Shown: positions 1-7,618, numbered from the stretch's first letter. The stretch: 21,086 nucleotides of DNA from an uncultured Ruminococcus sp. (GCA_937910385.1 CALEPT010000168.1:1-21086); one strand, 5' to 3'. The notes: generated by a model from the sequence alone, not told the origin. Program-made: numbers and translations.

Positions 1-16
1 GCGGCTTTGTGGCTGC

Positions 17-52
17 TTTGCAGCCTGCAAAATGTACAATGTACATTTTGCA
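17..52. promoter_or_regulatory. Two overlapping palindromes, possible operator
   Basis: Two inverted repeats share bases here. TTTGCAG-C-CTGCAAA (17-31) is a perfect 15-nt odd palindrome. TGCAAAATGTAC (26-37), spacer AAT, GTACATTTTGCA (41-52) is a perfect 12-bp inverted repeat. No T-run follows, so a terminator is unlikely. A protein-binding site about 100 bp upstream of the flavodoxin promoter, or for a gene left of the window, is the simplest reading. Function is inferred only from symmetry. Confidence 0.45.
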
Positions 53-154
53 ATAGAGGCAAGTATATCATAGTCAAATTCTACATCATTTTGTGCTTAT
101 TGTCAAGTGGAGGGAGCGAATGACGCTTTGCGGGAAAAATTTTTCATTCAGGGC

Positions 155-183
155 TTGACAAAGCAAACGACATGTAATATAAT
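155..183 (+). promoter_or_regulatory. Sigma-A type promoter of the flavodoxin gene
   Basis: TTGACA (155-160) and TATAAT (178-183) are both perfect consensus hexamers with a 17-bp spacer. Transcription would start near 190, giving a leader of about 65 nt before the ATG at 257. This predicts strong constitutive transcription unless a regulator acts on it. Confidence 0.85.
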
Positions 184-256
184 GTTATTTGGTGCTAACA
201 GCGCTTATATTTATTATGCTTGGTTAGCTTTGGCTAACAGAAAGGAACGATCAATT

Positions 257-679
257 ATGGCTAAAATTGCAGTTGTATACTGGAGCAGCACAGGAAATAC
301 GGAGGCAATGGCAAATGCAGTTGCTGACGGAGCAAAGGAAAAAGGCGCGGAAGTCGAGCTCATTACAGCTTCTGATTTCAGTGCAGACTCAGTTGCAAAC
401 TACGACGGTATCGCATTCGGCTGTCCCGCAATGGGAGCAGAGGTACTCGAGGAGGACGAGTTCCAGCCAATGTGGGACGCTGTTAAGGGCAGCCTCGGCG
501 GCAAGAAAGTAGTTCTTTTCGGCTCATACGGCTGGGGAGACGGCGAATGGATGAGAAACTGGGAGGACGACGCTAAGGCAGCAGGCGTTGAGCTTGCGGC
601 AGAAGGTCTTATTGCAAACGAAGCTCCCGATGATGACGCTGTTGCAAATTGCAAGGCGCTCGGTGCAGCTATTGCATAA
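257..679 (+). CDS. Short-chain flavodoxin
   Basis: This is a 140-residue flavodoxin, a soluble FMN protein carrying electrons at low potential between cytoplasmic redox enzymes. The N-terminus has beta-1 (AKIAVVYW) followed by the FMN phosphate-binding loop SSTGNTEAMA (residues 10-19). The GSYGWGDGEWM segment (residues 90-100) matches the loop that packs on the isoalloxazine ring. Length fits the short-chain class. The frame is open upstream to 107, but ATG 257 is chosen because AAAGGA lies at 241-246, the consensus promoter ends at 183, and the family N-terminus begins exactly here. It is monocistronic, with a hairpin terminator downstream. The electron partner cannot be told from context. 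The family call is firm; the physiological role is unknown. Confidence 0.93.
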   Translation: MAKIAVVYWSSTGNTEAMANAVADGAKEKGAEVELITASDFSADSVANYDGIAFGCPAMGAEVLEEDEFQPMWDAVKGSLGGKKVVLFGSYGWGDGEWMRNWEDDAKAAGVELAAEGLIANEAPDDDAVANCKALGAAIA

Positions 680-701
680 TGGAAATCTGTATATGAAAAG
701 A

Positions 702-730
702 AAAACGGCTCTCGATATGAGAGCCGTTTT
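702..730. terminator. Bidirectional intrinsic terminator between flavodoxin and ackA
   Basis: AAAACGGCTCTC (702-713), loop GATAT, GAGAGCCGTTTT (719-730). The 12-bp stem is flanked by A's on one side and T's on the other, so it can terminate the flavodoxin transcript on plus and the convergent ackA transcript on minus (about 80 nt past its stop). Confidence 0.8.
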
Positions 731-762
731 CGCGTTAAAAATGCAAATTTTTTACCGCGCAG

Positions 763-791
763 TTGCAATTTCCGCAAATATGTGCTATACT
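763..791 (+). promoter_or_regulatory. Promoter-like element pointing antisense into ackA
   Basis: TTGCAA (763-768) and TATACT (786-791) with a 17-bp spacer resemble a sigma-A promoter on plus. It lies between the flavodoxin terminator and the 3' end of the minus-strand ackA, so a transcript would run antisense to ackA. No plausible plus-strand gene follows. It may be chance in AT-rich DNA. Confidence 0.3.
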
Positions 792-809
792 ATACAGTAA
801 CCGTAATGC

Positions 810-2009
810 TTACTGAGAAATGAGAGCAAGTGTATCTCTTGCGATGAGGAGCTCCTCATTTGTGGGAACTATCCATACATCTACCTTAGAATCAGGAGTT
901 GAGAGCTTTGTGAGCTTACCTCTTATGCTGCGGTTAAGCTCCTTATCGATCTTGATACCGAAGAAGTCCATATTTTCGCAGACAGATTCTCTTACTTCCC
1001 ATGAGTTCTCACCGATACCGCCTGTGAACAGAATAGCGTCAAGGCCGTTCATTGCAGCTGCATAAGAGCCGATGTATTTCTGTATCTCGTAGGTGAGCAT
1101 TTCGGATACGAGCTGAGCTCTCTTGTTGCCCTCAAGGGAAGCAGCCTGAACATCGCGGTTGTCAGAGCCTACGCCGGAAACTCCCAGGAAGCCTGACTTC
1201 TTGTTCATATACTCGCTCATTTCAGAGGGAGTGAAGTGGTGCTTGTCTGCAACAAAGGTAACAGCAGAGGGGTCAACGGCACCTGTACGGGTTCCCATTA
1301 CTACGCCGTCAAGGGGAGTGAATCCCATTGATGTATCTACGGACTTTCCGCCGTCAACAGCTGTGATGGACGAACCGTTTCCGAGGTGACATGAAACTAT
1401 CTTGAGATCCTTGATGTCCTTGCCCATAGCTTCTGCAAGAGCAGCGGAAACGAATCTGTGAGATGTACCGTGGAAGCCGTACTTCCTTACGTGAAGCTTC
1501 TCATAATCGTCATATGGCAGACCAAACATATACGCCTTGGGTGGCATTGTCTGATGGAAAGCGGTGTCGAAAACAACTACCTGAGGAACATTTGCGGGGA
1601 TAACGCTCTTGCAGGCTCTGAGAGCGAGTGCGTGTGCGTGATTGTGTACGGGAGCGAGCTCGCGGAGCTCATCGATCTTGTCAATGACTTCGTCTGTAAC
1701 GAGAACGGACTTGTCGAAAACATCAGCGCCCTGTACTATTCTGTGACCTACAGCTGAGATCTCGTCCATGCTGTCGATGACCTTTGCATCTCCGGTAGTG
1801 AGAGCCTCAACGAGCTTCATAAAGGCTTCTGTGTGTGTAGGGAAGTCGCAGTCTGCCTCAAAGCCCTTTCCTGTGCTTGTCTTGTGTGAGATGTGACCGT
1901 CGATACCGATCCTGTCGCAGTTACCCTTTGCGATAACGCTTTCATCGTCCATATTGATGAGCTGGTACTTGAGCGAAGAGCTTCCTGCATTAACAACTAA
2001 GATGATCAT
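810..2009 (-). CDS. ackA: Acetate kinase
   Basis: A 399-residue acetate kinase (acetyl phosphate + ADP giving acetate + ATP), the last step of acetate fermentation, cytoplasmic. Length is typical. The first family signature is NAGSSSLKY (residues 7-15); the second is the HGTSHRFVS region (180-188). Residues matching known catalytic or binding positions are N7, R90, D148, H180, R241 (in MGTRTGAVDPS) and the Glu pair near 385. GGIGENS (330-336) is the nucleotide-binding loop. The frame is open for 76 more codons upstream, but ATG at 2009 is chosen because AAGGA sits 8 nt before it and the protein begins there with the conserved IILVVNAGSS strand. Phosphotransacetylase, the usual partner, is not in the window. 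It is divergent from tmcAL. Confidence 0.97.
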   Translation of the reverse strand: MIILVVNAGSSSLKYQLINMDDESVIAKGNCDRIGIDGHISHKTSTGKGFEADCDFPTHTEAFMKLVEALTTGDAKVIDSMDEISAVGHRIVQGADVFDKSVLVTDEVIDKIDELRELAPVHNHAHALALRACKSVIPANVPQVVVFDTAFHQTMPPKAYMFGLPYDDYEKLHVRKYGFHGTSHRFVSAALAEAMGKDIKDLKIVSCHLGNGSSITAVDGGKSVDTSMGFTPLDGVVMGTRTGAVDPSAVTFVADKHHFTPSEMSEYMNKKSGFLGVSGVGSDNRDVQAASLEGNKRAQLVSEMLTYEIQKYIGSYAAAMNGLDAILFTGGIGENSWEVRESVCENMDFFGIKIDKELNRSIRGKLTKLSTPDSKVDVWIVPTNEELLIARDTLALISQ

Positions 2010-2045
2010 ATATGCATTCCTTTCAAAAAATATTTTGCATATATA

Positions 2046-2073
2046 ATTATATACTATTTTTGGCAAAATGCAA
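2046..2073 (-). promoter_or_regulatory. Probable ackA promoter
   Basis: On minus, TTGCAT (2068-2073) and TATAAT (2046-2051) are separated by 16 bp, followed by an AT-rich leader and the AAGGA ribosome site of ackA. The -10 is perfect; the -35 is weaker. Confidence 0.6.
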
Positions 2074-2080
2074 GTGTTTT

Positions 2081-2108
2081 TCGGAAATTTGTTCCGATTT
2101 GCGCAAAT
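2081..2108. promoter_or_regulatory. Small inverted repeats in the ackA-tmcAL divergent region
   Basis: TCGGAA-ATTTG-TTCCGA (2081-2097) is a 6-bp inverted repeat, and ATTTGCGCAAAT (2097-2108) is a perfect 12-bp palindrome right beside it. They lie upstream of the ackA -35 and about 40 bp before tmcAL, where a shared regulator could bind. I found no clear plus-strand promoter for tmcAL here. Function is inferred. Confidence 0.3.
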
Positions 2109-2144
2109 TTGCCGCTGAAAAAGATAAAGAAAAGAGGTAACAAA

Positions 2145-3347
2145 ATGAAAATAAGCGGAATCATATGCGAATATAATCCGTTCCACAACGGACATCTGTA
2201 TCACATTCGTGAGACACGCAAAAATGGCGCGACTCATGTTGTCGCAGTGATGAGCGGCAGCTTTGTCCAGCGCGGTGATGTTGCGATCATGGACAAGCTT
2301 GAAAGAGCACGGCTTGCTGTGAAGTCAGGTGCGGACCTCGTTATCGAGCTTCCGGTGCAGTACTGCCTTTCCTCGGCTGAAAACTTCGCTGCGGGAGCGG
2401 TATATCTGCTGAATTCGCTCGGAGCTGTGGACGAGATCTCGTTCGGCAGTGAATGCGGAGACGTTGAAAAGCTGAGCCGTGCACTCGATACGGTCGAGGT
2501 GACCGCAATGGTACACGCCGACGAGATACGTGAGATAATGGAAAAGGGCTATACATACCCCCGCGCGCTCAATTCCGTCATAAACGGTATCGATCCCGAG
2601 ATCGCCGAGGTGATCGCCGAGCCCAACAATCTGCTCGCTATCGAGTATCTGAGAGCGCTGAAAAAATTCTCGTCGGGAATGCAGCCCTACACGATAAAAA
2701 GGATAAATGCGGGGCACGACTCCGAGCAGCCCGAAAACGGCTACGCAAGCGCCTCCATGATACGCGAAAAGCTCGAGACCGCAAAAAGTGCCTCCGTTAT
2801 AAGCGAGTACACGACCTCTGTCTGGACCTCCGCGATCTCAAACGCCATAAGCAAGGGCGAGACGGCGTCGCTTTCGCGCCTTGAAAGAGTGCTTCTGTAT
2901 AAACTTCGCAGCTGCACAGTCGAGGAGATATCACAGATAAACGATGTAGCACAGGGACTTGAGCACAGGATATACAGCGCGAGAATGGCGGGTTCGCTCG
3001 ACGAGCTGCTGTTCACCGTAAAGACCAAGCGCTATACAATGGCACGTATCAGGCGCATAATGCTTTCACTTCTCATAGGCATAACAAAGGAAGATATGAA
3101 GCAGCTTCCGCCTTATGGCAGGATACTCGCTTTCAATGAGCGCGGCAGAGAGATACTCGCGCAGGCAAAGGATGTTGCCTCTATCCCGTATGCAGCCTCA
3201 ATTGCGAAGCTCTCGCAGCTCAGTGAGGTCGCTGAACGCTTTGCAGAACTTGAAATAAGAGCCTCCGATATCTACGGACTTGCTCTTGAGACCGTTACCT
3301 CTGCCCAGAAGGACTACAGGGCGAAGATAATGATAGATATGGAGTAA
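2145..3347 (+). CDS. tmcAL: tRNA(Met) cytidine acetate ligase (TmcAL/YlbM family)
   Basis: A 400-residue protein of the YlbM nucleotidyltransferase-like family. The characterised Bacillus member adenylates acetate with ATP and attaches it to the wobble cytidine of elongator tRNA(Met), making ac4C34. The hallmark is the N-terminal GIICEYNPFHNGHLYH (residues 5-20) with the H-x-G-H nucleotide-binding motif at 14-17, followed by VMSGSFVQRGD (35-45) and SSAENFAAGAVYLL (76-89). Length is close to the family's roughly 400-415. ATG 2145 is chosen over upstream codons because AGAGG (2133-2137) precedes it and the conserved N-terminus starts here. It heads a tight run: the next gene starts 6 nt after its stop. 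In clostridia ylbM often neighbours pta-ackA; here only ackA is present, divergent. Its substrate acetate is AckA's product. Confidence 0.92.
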   Translation: MKISGIICEYNPFHNGHLYHIRETRKNGATHVVAVMSGSFVQRGDVAIMDKLERARLAVKSGADLVIELPVQYCLSSAENFAAGAVYLLNSLGAVDEISFGSECGDVEKLSRALDTVEVTAMVHADEIREIMEKGYTYPRALNSVINGIDPEIAEVIAEPNNLLAIEYLRALKKFSSGMQPYTIKRINAGHDSEQPENGYASASMIREKLETAKSASVISEYTTSVWTSAISNAISKGETASLSRLERVLLYKLRSCTVEEISQINDVAQGLEHRIYSARMAGSLDELLFTVKTKRYTMARIRRIMLSLLIGITKEDMKQLPPYGRILAFNERGREILAQAKDVASIPYAASIAKLSQLSEVAERFAELEIRASDIYGLALETVTSAQKDYRAKIMIDME

Positions 3348-3353
3348 TTGCCG

Positions 3354-4391
3354 ATGATAAAGAGAATAATTTGTTTAGGAGCAGCTTTAAGCGTACTGAC
3401 GGCGGCTTTTTCGTCATGCGGTCAGACCGTCAAGCTTGCAGATATTTCATCAACACAGCCCTCCGCCCGTGCGGCTTCCGCAGAGACGACTGATTCCGAG
3501 GCGGAGAGAACGGAAGACATCACCGAGCCTGCGACAGAGCCGGTCACCGAGCCTGTCCTCTTTGAGATAGACATCACGCCGCCTGATGGCTACAGTCCAT
3601 CGGGGTCGTGTGTGATATCGGACTTTGAGACCGTATTGCAGGAGCCTGAGCTTCCTACGGGCTGCGAGGTCACTTCACTTGCACAGACCCTTAATTACCT
3701 TGGCTTTCCTATCGACAAGGTGGAACTCGCCGACGAATTCATGCCGATAGACTTCAACGGCCGCTACACGATGGATGAGGCTTATATCGGCGAGCCTAAA
3801 AGCGACAGCGGAATGGGCTGCCTTGCGCCTGTAATAGTTCAGACAGCCGATGATTATTTCGAGTCTATAGAGTCCCCGTGCTATGCGGAGGATCTCTCTG
3901 AGACCTCTCTTGCCGAGCTTTTCTACCAGATAGATCAGGGCAGACCTGTTATCGTCTGGATAACGATGTATCTCAGGGTGTCGTCGTGGTATTATCAATA
4001 TACCGCAGTCAGCGGAGACGAGATGTGGTTCAATTATTACCAGCACTGCGTGACGCTCTATGGATATGACTACGATGAGGGAGTTGTATACATAGCTGAT
4101 CCGCTCGTGGGCAACACTACCTACGACATGGCTGCATTTGAGAACGTTTATGACATAATGAAGCAGCAGGCAGTCGTTATCTGCGGAGATTCCTCCACCG
4201 AGGGAACATTTCTGCCTCGTCCTGACAAGCCGGACTCGGGCGTTCCGAGCCGTAACCACATGAACGGCGAGGACGAGCCGACAGAATATGAGGACGATGA
4301 TGAAGAATATTCATACGATGAGAATGATGCTCCCGGCGATTATGTTGACGATTATTACGATTATGACTACCGGGACTATGAAGCTCTATGA
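3354..4391 (+). CDS. Lipoprotein with C39-like peptidase domain and acidic Tyr-rich tail
   Basis: A 345-residue predicted lipoprotein. The signal peptide runs to a lipobox with C22 (AFSSC), then a Thr/Glu/Pro-rich linker (about 25-75). The folded part resembles C39_2-type papain-like domains: LPTGCEVTSLAQTLNYLGF (101-119) carries the candidate nucleophile C104, QHCVTLYGYD (230-239) the candidate H231, and YIADPLVG (246-253) the candidate D249. The last 41 residues contain 20 Asp/Glu and 9 Tyr, which is unusual. ATG 3354 is preferred to TTG 3348 because GGAG at 3341-3344 is better spaced and the basic signal-peptide start IKR follows. It overlaps the next gene by ATGA. Likely extracytoplasmic, membrane-tethered; substrate unknown. 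It is an odd fit among tRNA-modification genes. Confidence 0.8.
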   Translation: MIKRIICLGAALSVLTAAFSSCGQTVKLADISSTQPSARAASAETTDSEAERTEDITEPATEPVTEPVLFEIDITPPDGYSPSGSCVISDFETVLQEPELPTGCEVTSLAQTLNYLGFPIDKVELADEFMPIDFNGRYTMDEAYIGEPKSDSGMGCLAPVIVQTADDYFESIESPCYAEDLSETSLAELFYQIDQGRPVIVWITMYLRVSSWYYQYTAVSGDEMWFNYYQHCVTLYGYDYDEGVVYIADPLVGNTTYDMAAFENVYDIMKQQAVVICGDSSTEGTFLPRPDKPDSGVPSRNHMNGEDEPTEYEDDDEEYSYDENDAPGDYVDDYYDYDYRDYEAL

Positions 4392-5035
4392 TAAAGGGAA
4401 TAATTTTTGACCTTGACGGGACTCTCATCGACTCAATGACGGTGTGGAGCAGCATTGATATCGCATTTCTGAAGGAAAACGGTATCGCAGACCCTCCGCC
4501 TGATGTTTCGGACAAGGTAAAGAAAATGACCGTGGAGCGCTCGGCGGAGTACTTCATTGAGCGCTTCGGGCTGAGCTGCACAAAGGAATACGTCATAAGG
4601 CGTATTGAGGAGCTTGTGCGCATACAGTATGAAGAAAGAATACCGCTGAAGCCGTATGTCTGCGAGCTGCTCGATAAGCTCGACGAGAATGGGATACCAT
4701 ACGGGGTTGCGACAGCTACATACAGGGGACTGGCGGAGGCGGTGCTGAAAAGGTGCGGTATCTATGAAAGGTTCCGCTTTCTGCTGACAGATGCAGAGTA
4801 TCCGCTCGGTAAGACCTGTCCTGATATTTTTCTCGGAGGAGCGTCGCTGCTCGGGACATCTCCCGCTGAAACTCTCGTTATCGAGGACTCGCTCCATTGC
4901 TGCGAGACTGCAAAGGGTGCCGGTTTTATCGTTGCGGGTGTTTACGATAGTGTATCATCAGCCGACCGTGCCGATATAAAGCGGACTGCTGACTATTATT
5001 TTGATTCATTGGCAGAGCTTTGCGCTCTGCTTTGA
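4388..5035 (+). CDS. HAD-superfamily phosphatase, beta-phosphoglucomutase-like
   Basis: A 215-residue cytoplasmic HAD hydrolase. Motif I is FDLDGTLIDS (residues 7-16) with nucleophile D8 and general acid D10. The motif II Thr lies in GVATAT (106-111), the motif III Lys is K142 (GKTCPDIF), and motif IV is VIEDS (164-168) with E166 and D167. A helical cap sits between motif I and about residue 85, as in the subfamily IA phosphoglucomutase/phosphoglycolate phosphatase-like enzymes. The start overlaps the previous stop as ATGA with no good ribosome site, so translation is probably coupled. The substrate cannot be assigned from sequence; phosphosugars or phosphoglycolate are usual for the family. 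It sits 19 bp ahead of mnmA, probably co-transcribed. Confidence 0.88.
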   Translation: MIKGIIFDLDGTLIDSMTVWSSIDIAFLKENGIADPPPDVSDKVKKMTVERSAEYFIERFGLSCTKEYVIRRIEELVRIQYEERIPLKPYVCELLDKLDENGIPYGVATATYRGLAEAVLKRCGIYERFRFLLTDAEYPLGKTCPDIFLGGASLLGTSPAETLVIEDSLHCCETAKGAGFIVAGVYDSVSSADRADIKRTADYYFDSLAELCALL

Positions 5036-5054
5036 AATTGTAAAGGAAATTGAC

Positions 5055-6131
5055 ATGAAAAAGGTAATGGTAGGAATGAGCGGCGGAGTTGACAGCTCCG
5101 TCGCGGCTATGCTTCTCAGGGAGCAGGGGTATGAGGTAATGGGCGTTACCCTGAAATTGTTCTCGGACGAGGATATCGTTCAGGCGCAGAAGGAGAGAAA
5201 GACCTGCTGTGCACTCTCGGATGTTGAGGACGCAAGGAGCGTCGCATATCGTCTCGGCTTCGAGCACCTTGTTTTCAACTTCAAGGACTGCTTTCGTGAG
5301 CACGTAATGCAGCAATTCGCGGACAGCTATCTCTGCGGCAGGACTCCTAATCCCTGCATTGAGTGCAATCGCTGCGTCAAGTTCGATAAAATGCTGCGGC
5401 GCGCGCTCGAGCTCGGATACGACTATATCGCGACGGGCCATTATGCCGTGCGGGAGTACGATGAAAGCTGCGGCAGATATCTCCTCAAGCGCCCAAAGGA
5501 TCGCGGCAAGGATCAGACATATGTTCTCTATTCGCTCACGCAAGATCAACTCGCGCATACGCTCTTTCCGCTGGGAGAGCTCGAAAAGTCGCAGGTCAGA
5601 GCACTTGCGGAGTCGGCAGGACTTGTGAACTCCGCAAAGCCCGACAGTCAGGACATCTGCTTTGTGCCCGACGGCGATTATGTGAGCTTTATAGAGAAAT
5701 TCACTGGGAAAAGCTCCGATTCGGGAGATTTTCTCGACCTTGACGGGAACGTGCTCGGACAGCACAGAGGCGTTATCGGCTACACAATAGGGCAGCGCAA
5801 GGGGCTCGGCATTTCCCTCGGCAAGCCTGCATACGTCGTGAAAAAGGACGCAGCTGCGAATACTGTCACGCTCGGGGACGAGTCCGACCTGTACACCAAG
5901 TCGCTCATCGCGGAGGACTTCAACCTCATTTCGGTCGCGGAGCTGACCGCACCCATGCGCGTCACGGCGAAAACGCGCTACAGTCAGACCGAGCAGCCTG
6001 CCTTTGTGTCGTACCTCGGGAACGGTAGGTATCTTGTCGAGTTCGACGAGCCGCAGCGCGCCGTCACGAGCGGACAGGCAGTCGTGCTCTACGACGGTGA
6101 CATCGTGGTCGGCGGAGGAACGATAATATAA
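5055..6131 (+). CDS. mnmA: tRNA-specific 2-thiouridylase
   Basis: A 358-residue MnmA, which uses ATP and a persulfide relay to make 2-thiouridine at position 34 of tRNAs for Lys, Glu and Gln. The PP-loop SGGVDSS is at residues 9-15. The catalytic cysteines are C101 (TPNPCIECN) and C202 (SQDICFVPDGDY); GQRKGLGIS lies in the central domain and a C-terminal beta-barrel follows. Length is typical. ATG 5055 is chosen because AAAGGA (5042-5047) lies 7 nt upstream and the N-terminus matches the family; the longer frame from 5001 overlaps the HAD gene. The sulfur donor IscS/NifS is not in the window. No strong terminator follows, so transcription may run into the repeat-flanked cassette. Confidence 0.96.
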   Translation: MKKVMVGMSGGVDSSVAAMLLREQGYEVMGVTLKLFSDEDIVQAQKERKTCCALSDVEDARSVAYRLGFEHLVFNFKDCFREHVMQQFADSYLCGRTPNPCIECNRCVKFDKMLRRALELGYDYIATGHYAVREYDESCGRYLLKRPKDRGKDQTYVLYSLTQDQLAHTLFPLGELEKSQVRALAESAGLVNSAKPDSQDICFVPDGDYVSFIEKFTGKSSDSGDFLDLDGNVLGQHRGVIGYTIGQRKGLGISLGKPAYVVKKDAAANTVTLGDESDLYTKSLIAEDFNLISVAELTAPMRVTAKTRYSQTEQPAFVSYLGNGRYLVEFDEPQRAVTSGQAVVLYDGDIVVGGGTII

Positions 6132-6179
6132 TGCGTAATTATTGTAAGGGACAGCGCCCTCGACACCACGTTACTTAAG

Positions 6180-6418
6180 ATAAATCGGAATTTCGAGCTG
6201 AGCCAGCTCGACCGCTTCCACGTTGACGCTCGCAAAGCTCGCTCACTCTCTGCGAAACTGTAAGTCTGCTTTCGCTTACGGCAATACTAATATAAATCGG
6301 AATTTCGAGTTGAGCCAGCTCGACCGCTTCCACGTTGACGCTCGCAAAGCTCGCTCACTCTCACCAACGCCCTAACCTGTACATCGCTCGCTGGCACTAT
6401 TAGAATAAATCAGAATTT
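6180..6418 (+). repeat. Left 239-bp inverted-repeat arm, internally modular
   Basis: Pairs with 7617-7855 without gaps; 237 of 239 positions agree, the exceptions being 6187 (with 7848) and 6392 (with 7643). Inside the arm a 71-bp module occurs twice, 6180-6250 and 6292-6362, differing at one base. The modules alternate with two unrelated segments of 41-42 bp (6251-6291, 6363-6404), and the 14-mer ATAAATCRGAATTT recurs a third time at 6405-6418. Each module contains a hairpin (TCGAGCT, GAGCC, AGCTCGA at 6193-6211); the single base change in the second copy turns a G-C pair into G-U and keeps the stem. Confidence 0.97.
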
Positions 6419-6436
6419 TATTTAGGAGTTCAGATA

Positions 6437-7618
6437 ATGAAGGCAAAAAAGGCTTTTAAGAAGATTGTCAGAGTGTTTCTGATTATTTTAGCTATTCTGC
6501 TTTTACTTTGGCTGCTCGTTTTTATCAACAGCAAAATCAGGTTCAAGCGTGACAAAACGTTTCTGGAAGAAAAGGGATACTGCAATCTTGTATCTGCCGG
6601 AGAATATTCCGTCAATGTGCTGATCTGCGGTAACGAAAACGGAAACCACCGTATTATCGCTATGGCAGGTTACGGTATACCTGATAGCTGTATCACAATG
6701 CGAAGAATGACTGCCGCTCTGGAATCTGATAATCAGGTGATCTTCATTGACCGTGCAGGATACGGCATCAGCGATGATACAACGCAGGATATGACAGTCG
6801 AAAATATCGTTGAGGCATATAGAACGGCACTGAAAAACGCAGGAATCAAAGCGCCTTATGTGCTTATGCCCCATTCTATAGGCGGTGTATATGCGACCTA
6901 TTGGGAGAGCAAATACCCCGATGAAGTCGAAGCCGTTGCGATTATTGACGGCACAGAGCTTGAAGCATTATCTCCCGATGAACAAGATAATGAGGACAGC
7001 GAAGTTGTGCTGTATTACAGGCTCATCAAATTCGGTTTTGGCGGCACGGGCAATCTGCTGTTGAAACACTTTCTGCCCCCGAAGGAATGGCTGAGTGATG
7101 ATGAACAAAAAGCGGAATATGCAATGGCTCTGATGACCTATGATTCCCGTGCGCTGCTCTCCGAGAGTGAACAGGAATCACGCAATATAAATACGGCGTG
7201 GGAGGCGATCGTGACAAACGATATTCCGAAGATATACATCTCTACGGCTTACTTCACAGCGGAGGATATTGAAGCAGACGGCATTCTAACAGATGAAATG
7301 ATCGACTGGCTGCTGTCTGACCGCAGAGAATTGAAAGCGGAGCTTGAGGAACAATACCAAAACGGAGAAATATCTCAGGACGTATATGACGAGCTGCAGC
7401 CTGAGCTGCCGAGCTCACAGGAGGAAAGCCGTCAAATGGCGCTGGAGGACTACCTTGAAAGCGGACGCGATTATAAGGAGAGAATTTTGCTTCCGTATTT
7501 TGAAAAGCTCGGCAACTGTGAGCTGGTCAGCCTGCCAGGTGATCATCTGATTTATGAGCAAAAGCCCAATGAATGCGGACAGATTATCAGGGATTTTATT
7601 GATGGTTTAGATCAGTAA
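6437..7618 (+). CDS. Membrane-anchored alpha/beta hydrolase inside inverted repeats
   Basis: A 393-residue alpha/beta-hydrolase fold protein. A basic N-terminus (KAKKAFKK) leads into one membrane segment (about residues 10-31), so the catalytic domain probably lies outside the membrane. MAGYG (76-80) is the oxyanion-loop region. The nucleophile elbow is MPHSIGG (144-150) with S147, and the likely catalytic His is H370 in LPGDHLIYE. The acidic residue is not certain. A charged Glu/Gln-rich insert lies at about 280-345. ATG is preceded by AGGAG (6424-6428, 8-nt spacing). The left repeat ends 18 nt before the ATG, and the last two bases of the stop codon belong to the right repeat. No promoter is visible between repeat and gene. 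Substrate unknown; similar proteins are often annotated as proline iminopeptidase-like or esterases. Confidence 0.87.
   Translation: MKAKKAFKKIVRVFLIILAILLLLWLLVFINSKIRFKRDKTFLEEKGYCNLVSAGEYSVNVLICGNENGNHRIIAMAGYGIPDSCITMRRMTAALESDNQVIFIDRAGYGISDDTTQDMTVENIVEAYRTALKNAGIKAPYVLMPHSIGGVYATYWESKYPDEVEAVAIIDGTELEALSPDEQDNEDSEVVLYYRLIKFGFGGTGNLLLKHFLPPKEWLSDDEQKAEYAMALMTYDSRALLSESEQESRNINTAWEAIVTNDIPKIYISTAYFTAEDIEADGILTDEMIDWLLSDRRELKAELEEQYQNGEISQDVYDELQPELPSSQEESRQMALEDYLESGRDYKERILLPYFEKLGNCELVSLPGDHLIYEQKPNECGQIIRDFIDGLDQ

Noticed and set aside
107..256. N-terminal extension of the flavodoxin
   Set aside because: It overlaps the consensus promoter, and flavodoxins start at the MAKIAVVYW strand.
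820..1757. Plus-strand frames inside ackA
   Set aside because: They are antisense shadows of a well-conserved enzyme and show no ribosome sites or protein-like features.
2010..2237. Upstream extension of acetate kinase
   Set aside because: It would run through the ackA promoter and ribosome site and into tmcAL; the family N-terminus starts at 2009.
6180..6418. CRISPR array
   Set aside because: There are only two 71-bp modules per arm with hairpin-forming in-between segments; unit size and copy number do not fit a CRISPR, and no cas genes are present.
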